Source of the DNA: Candidatus Heimdallarchaeota archaeon
Lineage (GTDB): Archaea; Asgardarchaeota; Heimdallarchaeia; Heimdallarchaeales; Kariarchaeaceae
DNA length: 15,784 bases
Assembly: GCA_015522385.1 (NCBI GenBank)
Contig: WAMJ01000255.1
Span: forward strand, 1 to 15,784
Direction: 5' to 3'
Position numbers and translations under genes: made by a program. Positions 6,097-12,266 of the stretch are shown here, in pieces; within the stretch, counting starts at the first letter, position 1; every line of letters starts with the position of its first letter. The notes below the pieces were generated by a model that searched no databases, was not told where the DNA came from, and was given only the letters and a program-made list of their open reading frames with translations.

Positions 6097-9000
6097 TTAT
6101 TCAAGGGAGAGGATTTTCAGAGCTAAGTCAGGAAGTATAAATGAGTAATTCGAAAGATCATTGTCACCCACAATATTTCTCACTTGATTTTTGCTAATTT
6201 TCTCCATCCCCCATAGTATTATCTGCCCATAATTCCCTCGAAGTGCAGCCATCAATTTAAAGAAATCCAAGTGAGTAATGAAATCTACTACTAAAGGTCT
6301 AAGTTCTTCGTTCTCCATAGTCGAATCAATAATTTGATAAAGAACCAGCTGAGAGTCATATTCCTGTGGAGCGATTAACCGGTCCAGAAATTCATCCTTC
6401 ACCTTAATCAGGTACAGCCATATTGATTTAAGGACTTCTGTCGTCCAAAGGGACGTTGGATTGATTAGAAGAAGTTCAAGGAAAAGATCTAGATTAGGTC
6501 TCTGAGCAAGAATTTTATGAAGACCAAGGGGTGAGTTGATGATCACAGACACTAGCACGTCATTCCCTTCATCAAACAGACTTATAGCTCTCTTAACAAC
6601 TTCGATTCTTAATTTCTCTGGGAATTTTGCTAGATCCATGTAATAATTCCCAAATGTACCTCTACCAATTAATGAACTGGGTAGATTATCAGCAGTTCCA
6701 TCCAGATGAGAAGTAATGAAAGAGATGGCTTCATCTAGGGTCAGAAATAGTAGTTCATTCACCTGATACTTGTGAAGAAGAGCCCAGTGGAGGTAGACCA
6801 CCTCTAGACGCTTACCATCGGTTTCATTCTTTTCCAGCTGGTTAATATTATCAATAGCGTCTTGATCGAGTTTGCGTATTGGGACATTTTCAAGGTATTC
6901 TAGGAGAAGACTAAGTGGTAGGTACGCGTCTATAGTCGCTTGTATAATGCTTTCATGGTCCAACATAGATTCATATACAGACCAATCCAAGTCACTTAGC
7001 CCAAAATTAGTTTGATCTGACAAGGACAGTAATAGCTCCCTGGCTTTGGAGGAGATAATCTTATTCGCTAATCCAGATAATCTACACACAGAGGAGACGA
7101 AAAGTCCTATGTTCTTCTCTTTTAGTACCTCTAGGTACTCCCAATCTACATCCTGAGGTTCAAGTGAAGAAATTTCTAAGCTCTTATGATAAAGGAAACG
7201 TCCGAATCTGATTGATGACCATAGCGAATTATCGTCTTTGATGCCCAAACTGTAGCGGTAATTATCAAGTAAAGATGTGATTCTAGATAACCTGTAGAGC
7301 AGATAAGAGATGCCCCCATGATCTTGGCACAAGGGTAGATTATCTAATATTTGATCAACCTCATTCTGGATAAATTTAACCAATTCTTTTTGGATTTTAC
7401 TGATTGATTTAGATCTAATCCCAAATTCTTGTGCAGTATCCAGAACAGTATCATAAATATAGGGTTTGTAGATCGCTTCCCCCAAGTTAAATATTTCATA
7501 ATCCAAAATCCTATCACGAAGAGTAGAGAACACTATTTCGATGAATTTCTTGGAAGAAGTTGTTGTAATTATCTCCCTCAGAGAATATTTTTCTGAGAGC
7601 AAATCTATCAATTCTGGAATTTCATCCTCTGGCAGATAGTCGATAAATTTCTCAAGAATAGATGGATAGCCTATCTTTTCGAGTAGGGCACCCTTCAAGT
7701 TATTATCCATCATTCTATAATAGGAGACAAGGGATTGAACATTGAAATCTGACAATATGGGGTCGAATACTAGATACTTTGTCCTGTATCCCTCTACTCT
7801 CTCTATCCACTCATTAAATGAATAGAGCGATATTCTTCCATCATCGATTTGAGGAATGATCTGATTAATTTCATTTACAGGTAATGAATTATTAATCTCC
7901 AGAAGTACAGTATAATTGTATTCAAGAAGTTTATCGCGTAGGTATAACGCCTTTTCTCGATCAAACCAACTCTCGTTTATGATCTTTTCAAAATAGTAGT
8001 CAGCGGATAGATTGGATATAAGGACCTTCTCCAAGTCAATAAATGAGGGTGTTGCTAGTTTGGTCCTAAACTCAAAACCATACATGTGAAGAATGGGGGG
8101 TCTCAGATCACCAGAGGTGTATTTGAGAAAATTAGAAATTGATGAACATCGCTGGAGAAGGAATTCCGTACCTTTGAATGGTATTACTGAGTTTAGAAAA
8201 GGTTCCAAGTGGAAAGCTAGAGATATAATTCTGTCAACCATTTCTTGATCTTCTAACAGGGTTTGGAATCTCTCTTTAAGTTTCACTTTACTTGGATAAT
8301 CCAATTCAATTGCTCTAACTAACTTATCGAAATCTTCAATCAGTTGTGGAGAATTCAAAACAGTATGAAACCAATCAGGAATCACTTGAATTGGATTTAT
8401 GTAGTTAGTGACTTCCTCAAAGATAGGGTCATCTACCAACGTAGAAAGATGATGAATATTCAGTCTTGATAGTTCTTCAATTTTTTCAGAAGGAGGGAAG
8501 ATGGAAAGAAGATCCATGATGAAATCGGGAGATAGTTCTATTCTGGTTAGATTGATACAACTATGTTGATTTGAATTATATTGTGATGTGATATCAGCTC
8601 GAATCTTTGCAAAAGTGTATAATGTTTCAATGTTGTCAGAATACCATTTCCAGACATTCAGAAAGATCTTACTATTTGGATTCTCTTCATAGAATAGTTG
8701 GGAATCGAAGTCATGAATGAAACGATTAGAGAATGTTTCCAATATCATAGAAAGAGACGACGGATGCCTCAGAACGACCATATCTTCGATTACTCTGATA
8801 AGCCCTATTTCTTCAAGATCGGAAAGAACTTTCTTGGGCAATTTTAGGTCATTCATAACATCCTTGATTCTTTTAACTGGAAGCTCACCTAATAATTGAA
8901 GAAGGAGAATTATGAGGTGGATCCACTTTAGAAGATCAAGCTTAGTGAGGTCATGATTAAGTGATATTCTTGTTATTGATTCTTCCAGTATACTATGGAT

Positions 9001-10257
9001 TTCAGATTGAATTTTTATCCTTGCGATGTTTCGAGGCATCTGTAATATTTCAGTGAGAATAGAATCCTTCTTGTCGAGACTAATGATGGATTCATTAGGG
9101 TAGATTACATCCACGTACCTATCAGTTACAAATTTGATAAGAGAACGAACGGATAATTTGAACATCCAAAAGTCCTCTTTTGCTATACGAGTAAGGATAT
9201 GTGACAACAGTTTGACATAGCGATGATCTTGATTACTACCCGATATGCTTGAGAATAATCTTATTGAATAGTTGTGCATGGTGCTGGACGAGTCAATTGA
9301 CAATGAGGTGTATTTATCAGATGCATCATTTATGGGATCTCCCCTTAATGTAATGGCATATCTCACTTGATCCGAATCGATTTCCTCTATTGTGCTGATA
9401 ATTTCATCTTCACAATTATCAATAGTGATCAGGGGTATTATGTCACCATAATAATTATTAGAAATATCTTCTATGATCCTTTCTATCAGTTCTTTTGGGT
9501 TTTCACCTAGATCAGTTTGATCTAAAAAGAAGGGTAATCGGTTGGAGGAGTAATAATTATGGCAAATTGCTTTGAGTAATGAGGTTTTACCAATTCCATC
9601 GATTCCTTGAATGACAACTATTCTATCATTGATTTTATTCCCACCGAGTTCTGATTCATCCCCAGTATTCGAGAATATCCCTATAACTTCACTTACCAGG
9701 TCATCCACATTTGTATCGTTGATTGTACCTGAAAATTTAGAGAGATTTGGAATGTCGCTCCAGTATACATCATTATAACGATAAATTGCACCCGTGGTCT
9801 TGTATTCAAACCTAAATGGAGCAAAATACTCACCATATTTACCTCTGTATTCTATCTCGTCAACTTCCCCCTGTAATTTGGGTAATTGAGAAAACTTACC
9901 AAAATATTGAATCATGTCTTTCTCCTCTATTGCGATAGGGATGATGCATGAAAGAACATCTGGAGGGACCTCCTTAATCAGTGACATAGTATCGAGAATT
10001 TTGTAACCCCGATTTTTACGTTTTACTAGACCTAATTTAACCAGATAGTCGAGGTTGTTCTCGGAGTCAGAGGGTGTTGGATTTTTAAGAGCATATCTGT
10101 CCTCAAGAGCTTTTTTAAGATCAGAGAGGGTAAACTCCTTTCCTATCCCGAGATCCAAAAGTATTTCAAGAATCTTCGTGAGCCGTTGCCTTGCACGCCC
10201 AGATATTCTAATCTTTGGCTTATTACTCTGCATTTTATTATCAGTCCTGTTATCCAT
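6097..10257 (-). CDS. Large STAND-type P-loop NTPase with winged helices and a helical C-terminal array
   Basis: The product has 1386 residues from the ATG at 10257. A TTG nine bases upstream is in frame, but TTTATTATAT at 10284-10275 places transcription start near 10253-10257, favouring a leaderless ATG. In order: a basic start and winged helix (about 24-92); a linker region; a P-loop with Walker A GIDGIGKTS (about 218-226); Walker B PLITIDN (about 275-281) followed by acidic residues; a strand ending TLRGD (about 303-307) where STAND proteins carry a sensor; a second winged helix (about 460-525, ending IGLIRVIEDMVVLRHPSS); then about 850 residues of Leu/Ile-rich helices with no membrane segment. 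NTPase-winged helix-helical repeats is the STAND plan, as in regulators and antiviral sensors. No nuclease, protease or TIR effector is visible. Antiviral sensor or DNA-bound regulator are both possible. It is AT-rich and stands alone on its strand. Confidence 0.75.
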   Translation of the reverse strand: MDNRTDNKMQSNKPKIRISGRARQRLTKILEILLDLGIGKEFTLSDLKKALEDRYALKNPTPSDSENNLDYLVKLGLVKRKNRGYKILDTMSLIKEVPPDVLSCIIPIAIEEKDMIQYFGKFSQLPKLQGEVDEIEYRGKYGEYFAPFRFEYKTTGAIYRYNDVYWSDIPNLSKFSGTINDTNVDDLVSEVIGIFSNTGDESELGGNKINDRIVVIQGIDGIGKTSLLKAICHNYYSSNRLPFFLDQTDLGENPKELIERIIEDISNNYYGDIIPLITIDNCEDEIISTIEEIDSDQVRYAITLRGDPINDASDKYTSLSIDSSSTMHNYSIRLFSSISGSNQDHRYVKLLSHILTRIAKEDFWMFKLSVRSLIKFVTDRYVDVIYPNESIISLDKKDSILTEILQMPRNIARIKIQSEIHSILEESITRISLNHDLTKLDLLKWIHLIILLLQLLGELPVKRIKDVMNDLKLPKKVLSDLEEIGLIRVIEDMVVLRHPSSLSMILETFSNRFIHDFDSQLFYEENPNSKIFLNVWKWYSDNIETLYTFAKIRADITSQYNSNQHSCINLTRIELSPDFIMDLLSIFPPSEKIEELSRLNIHHLSTLVDDPIFEEVTNYINPIQVIPDWFHTVLNSPQLIEDFDKLVRAIELDYPSKVKLKERFQTLLEDQEMVDRIISLAFHLEPFLNSVIPFKGTEFLLQRCSSISNFLKYTSGDLRPPILHMYGFEFRTKLATPSFIDLEKVLISNLSADYYFEKIINESWFDREKALYLRDKLLEYNYTVLLEINNSLPVNEINQIIPQIDDGRISLYSFNEWIERVEGYRTKYLVFDPILSDFNVQSLVSYYRMMDNNLKGALLEKIGYPSILEKFIDYLPEDEIPELIDLLSEKYSLREIITTTSSKKFIEIVFSTLRDRILDYEIFNLGEAIYKPYIYDTVLDTAQEFGIRSKSISKIQKELVKFIQNEVDQILDNLPLCQDHGGISYLLYRLSRITSLLDNYRYSLGIKDDNSLWSSIRFGRFLYHKSLEISSLEPQDVDWEYLEVLKEKNIGLFVSSVCRLSGLANKIISSKARELLLSLSDQTNFGLSDLDWSVYESMLDHESIIQATIDAYLPLSLLLEYLENVPIRKLDQDAIDNINQLEKNETDGKRLEVVYLHWALLHKYQVNELLFLTLDEAISFITSHLDGTADNLPSSLIGRGTFGNYYMDLAKFPEKLRIEVVKRAISLFDEGNDVLVSVIINSPLGLHKILAQRPNLDLFLELLLINPTSLWTTEVLKSIWLYLIKVKDEFLDRLIAPQEYDSQLVLYQIIDSTMENEELRPLVVDFITHLDFFKLMAALRGNYGQIILWGMEKISKNQVRNIVGDNDLSNYSFILPDLALKILSLE

Positions 10258-10274
10258 ATTAATCAATGATCCAG

Positions 10275-10284
10275 ATATAATAAA
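10275..10284 (-). promoter_or_regulatory. TATA box of the STAND NTPase gene
   Basis: TTTATTATAT on the minus strand is centred about 23 bases before the ATG at 10257, so the mRNA should begin at or next to the start codon. The inverted repeat at 10288-10314 begins four bases upstream, over the position of the BRE. Confidence 0.55.
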
Positions 10285-10287
10285 TAA

Positions 10288-10344
10288 TTATGAAAACCAA
10301 TTGAGTTTTCATAAGTTGTAATTGATATTATTATGTTTTCATAA
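10288..10344. promoter_or_regulatory. Operator: perfect inverted repeat plus a third half-site
   Basis: TTATGAAAAC (10288-10297) and GTTTTCATAA (10305-10314) form a perfect 10-base inverted repeat around CAATTGA. The half-site GTTTTCATAA recurs exactly at 10335-10344, 30 bases further on, about three helical turns. The palindrome abuts the TATA box of the minus-strand STAND gene; the third half-site abuts the plus-strand TATA box (AATTATATA, 10343-10351) of the 39-residue gene. The arrangement fits a dimeric DNA-binding protein controlling both promoters. Which protein binds is unknown; the winged-helix STAND protein is one candidate. Confidence 0.65.
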
Positions 10345-10351
10345 TTATATA
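10343..10351 (+). promoter_or_regulatory. TATA box of the SMP-like gene, with a 5'-end hairpin
   Basis: AATTATATA predicts transcription start near 10373. At that point begins GGAGTT/AACTCC around TCG (10374-10388), so the mRNA would carry a hairpin at its very 5' end, ahead of the ribosome-binding site at 10398-10408. Confidence 0.5.
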
Positions 10352-10414
10352 CCATCAAATTGAAAGAAGGTCAGGAGTTTCGAACTCCATCAAACTCAAG
10401 GAGGTGATAAAAAA

Positions 10415-10534
10415 ATGACGAAAAAGATGACAAAGTCGGATGCTGCTAGGATCCAGTCGAACGCAGACAGATATGGTAGAAACCAAGGTTTCAAAGCTAG
10501 GGCCCAAAGAGCAGGAGCTAAGAATAAGAAATAA
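10415..10534 (+). CDS. 39-residue SMP-like (seed maturation/LEA-type) peptide
   Basis: The peptide carries MTKSDAARIQSNADR followed by FKARAQRAGAKN. The pattern KSDAARIQS, a Gly-containing linker, then F-x-ARAQ-x-A-x-x-N is that of short seed-maturation-protein (SMP) domain peptides known from plants, fungi and some microbes. Those are hydrophilic, probably disordered and stress-linked. The product is basic and has no hydrophobic core. AAGGAGGTGAT (10398-10408) is an almost complete anti-Shine-Dalgarno match with six bases before the ATG, so output should be high. The gene diverges from the STAND NTPase across a shared operator. Recognition is from the motif by eye; a stress or desiccation role is inferred from the family. 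The gene is certain from its signals, the family less so. Confidence 0.65.
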   Translation: MTKKMTKSDAARIQSNADRYGRNQGFKARAQRAGAKNKK

Positions 10535-10740
10535 TAATGTGAATGGGGAGGAGTTATTCTAAATACGTACAATATCAATTCAAGAAATTATCTGAGAATT
10601 TACGGACATTTCCCCTATCAGTAGATATGGACAGACTGTATTGAGAATATCCCTAAAGCTTTGGAGTAATCTTCTGATGAGGTGATTCTTTATACATGTT
10701 TCAATTGTTAGAAAGTCGTATGAAATAGGTGTCTTCGAGG

Positions 10741-10860
10741 AGTACTAGCACAGCAGAGTACTGTTGATTCCAAGTGATGACAGGCCCACGATACACTCTG
10801 GAATTGTGTGTGTTGGGAATAATTTCGGGAAGTTGGACAGGGGGTTCTTGGGCGGATACG
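10741..10860 (+). repeat. Folded element, copy 1 (candidate structured RNA)
   Basis: It shares with 15646-15784 an AGTACT start, GATTCCAAGTG 24-25 bases later, a loop with TGA, CAGG and CACGATA, the closing CACT and GGAATTG, then TGTTG and GTTCTTGG (10844-10851). ATTCCA (10767-10772) pairs with TGGAAT (10799-10804) and AGTG (10773-10776) with CACT (10794-10797). CCAAG (10770-10774) can instead pair with CTTGG at 10847-10851, which excludes the hairpin. A TATA box at 10689-10696 could transcribe it, and a strong ribosome-binding site follows at 10873. Candidate leader RNA or small RNA; a mobile-element end is the alternative. Confidence 0.5.
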
Positions 10861-10872
10861 TTCGCAATTATT

Positions 10873-10880
10873 AAAGGAGG
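10873..10880 (+). promoter_or_regulatory. Ribosome-binding site with no gene behind it
   Basis: AAAGGAGG is followed by ATAAACATCAATACGC, with no ATG, GTG or TTG within about 15 bases. It lies 21 bases after the conserved GTTCTTGG of copy 1, as if the element once led a gene now lost or replaced. Confidence 0.4.
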
Positions 10881-10991
10881 ATAAACATCAATACGCTCTT
10901 CACGACATGCTAATCTTCCACTTCAGTATTGTAACTGGGAATATCTCATTCAAAGAAGTATACGTGAAGGTAATATTTTTTGGATTATCCT

Positions 10992-11615
10992 TTATTTTGA
11001 TTCCAGGAGTTTTCCATCCTGAATCGTTAGTATCATACCGAGGTCATCTGAGATCCGATTGTGAGTCACTATAATGATAATCTTACCGCTGATATTCTTC
11101 ATAGCATTGTAGACTATTTGGGTATTCTCACCATCGAGAGATCCAGTAGGCTCGTCAAGGAGTAAAATATCCGGTTCCTTACATAGTTCTCCACAAAGAG
11201 CGACCCTTTGTTTTTCTCCCCCGCTTAACTTTTTTATTTTCCGATTTGTAAGGTGATCGACCTTGAACATCTTAAGATACTTATCAGCAAGTTCAGCAGC
11301 CCTGTTCCGTGGTGTTCCACAGATCACAGCGTTCGAGATACAGTATTCCCTCACACGTTCATTGTCAATCATCGGGTGTGATTGTAGAAGAAAGCCAATC
11401 CTTCTTCTCAGATCCTCATTAGGTGGTTTTCCAGATATGGTTATTTCACCTTCAAAGTCAGAGAGGTTTCCGAGAATAATCTGCAAGAGGGTAGTCTTGC
11501 CAGATCCCGATTTCCCTTTAATGACATAAGTTGAGTCATCCTCAAAAGTATACTTTAGATCCTTGAAGATTGATCGATTTTGAAATTCTAAGTACTTTAT
11601 TGTCAGGTTTATCAT
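10992..11615 (-). CDS. ABC transporter ATPase, canonical (MacB/LolD/FtsE type)
   Basis: The 207-residue product has a complete ABC set: Walker A GKSGSGKT (34-41), Q-loop Gln in GFLLQS (78), signature LSGGEKQR (130-137), Walker B ILLLDEP (150-156) with catalytic Glu, D-loop SLD and switch His (185, IIVTHN). The start is taken at the ATG at 11615, one base after the upstream ATPase stop; a longer frame exists but would extend back through the upstream gene. It energises the FtsX-like permease encoded two genes upstream, most likely paired with the neighbouring ATPase, because two different ATPases are encoded for one permease. The size is typical of MacB/LolD/FtsE subunits. The substrate is unknown. 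It is the last gene of the module, transcribed from high to low coordinates. Confidence 0.9.
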   Translation of the reverse strand: MINLTIKYLEFQNRSIFKDLKYTFEDDSTYVIKGKSGSGKTTLLQIILGNLSDFEGEITISGKPPNEDLRRRIGFLLQSHPMIDNERVREYCISNAVICGTPRNRAAELADKYLKMFKVDHLTNRKIKKLSGGEKQRVALCGELCKEPDILLLDEPTGSLDGENTQIVYNAMKNISGKIIIIVTHNRISDDLGMILTIQDGKLLESK

Positions 11616-11616
11616 G

Positions 11617-12261
11617 TTATTTCCATCCCTTTTTCTCCAAGAGGAGAGTATTTTCGTATTCAATATCAGGATCATGAGTGCATACAATAGCTAAACACTC
11701 ATTGTTCTCAACATAATCTCTAATCATTTTCCACACAAGCTCAGAGTTCTTTGTGTCGAGATGAGCTGTCGGTTCATCACAAATCAATAGTTTCGGTTTT
11801 CTTGACAGTTCACGGGCTACGATGAATCTCCGAAGTTCACCTCCAGAATAGGTCATGAGTTTCTTATCAAAAATCTTTGCGATTTCGAGTGCTGAGAGTA
11901 TTTCTGGATCAACCTGTGCTCCTACAAGTCTGAAGTTATCAATAGGTGACAATCTAAAGTCGACCATATCCTGTGGAAATTGATTGATGTACCCAGTCTT
12001 GGCAATGAATTTCTCTTTTTCTCTCCCTTTAAGGCTGTTTATTGTCATTCCATCAAATATAATTTTCCCTGCGCTAGGTTTTCCTGAGCCTAAAATGAGT
12101 TCTAAGAGAGTTGTTTTTCCGACTCCGCTCTCACCCCTGATGAGCAGAAGTGGTTTTTCATCAGAGAGAGAGAGATTTAGATCTGAGAGGATGGTAAAGT
12201 TCAGACCTTCATCTGTAGGGTGGGGGTATATCTTTGTGAGGTTATGTATTTCCAATTTCAT
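11617..12261 (-). CDS. ABC transporter ATPase with altered signature
   Basis: The 214-residue product has Walker A GESGVGKT (43-50), Q-loop Gln in GYINQF (94), Walker B LLICDEP (158-164), D-loop HLD and switch His (196, VCTHD). The signature is YSGGELRRF (138-146) with Tyr in place of the usual Leu; the core SGG is kept, so ATP binding should hold. The start is set at ATG 12261 because GGAGTGAT ends about four bases before it. A GTG at 12270 that overlaps the permease stop by four bases (GTGA) is also possible and would add three residues. Tight spacing on both sides shows co-transcription with the permease and the second ATPase. It probably forms a heterodimer with the latter; this is inferred from gene number. 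Confidence 0.88.
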   Translation of the reverse strand: MKLEIHNLTKIYPHPTDEGLNFTILSDLNLSLSDEKPLLLIRGESGVGKTTLLELILGSGKPSAGKIIFDGMTINSLKGREKEKFIAKTGYINQFPQDMVDFRLSPIDNFRLVGAQVDPEILSALEIAKIFDKKLMTYSGGELRRFIVARELSRKPKLLICDEPTAHLDTKNSELVWKMIRDYVENNECLAIVCTHDPDIEYENTLLLEKKGWK

Positions 12262-12266
12262 CACAA

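Larger units (their letters stand above)
10535..10991. other. Spacer with the first folded repeat and a gene-less ribosome-binding site
   Basis: No gene is supported in these 457 bases. It contains TTTATACA (10689-10696), a likely plus-strand TATA box; the first copy of the repeated folded element (10741-10852); and AAAGGAGG (10873-10880) with no start codon at usable distance. A second purine-rich GGGGAGGAG at about 10545 also lacks a start codon. The last 110 bases run to the end of the minus-strand ABC gene without a recognisable feature. Confidence 0.5.

Noticed and set aside
10055..10321. 88-codon plus-strand frame over the STAND start and operator
   Set aside because: Antisense to the STAND N-terminus and crosses the operator and TATA box; no start signals.
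10396..10578. 60-codon minus-strand frame over the SMP-like gene
   Set aside because: Antisense reading of a well-supported gene with a near-perfect ribosome-binding site.
10774..10806. C/D-box guide RNA reading of copy 1 (GTGATGA resembles a C box)
   Set aside because: No convincing D box (CTGA) at the right place, and GTGATGA becomes GTGGTGA in copy 2, breaking the C box.
10881..11028. Open plus-strand reading after the gene-less ribosome-binding site
   Set aside because: About 40 codons open but with no ATG, GTG or TTG start, and it runs antisense into the ABC gene.
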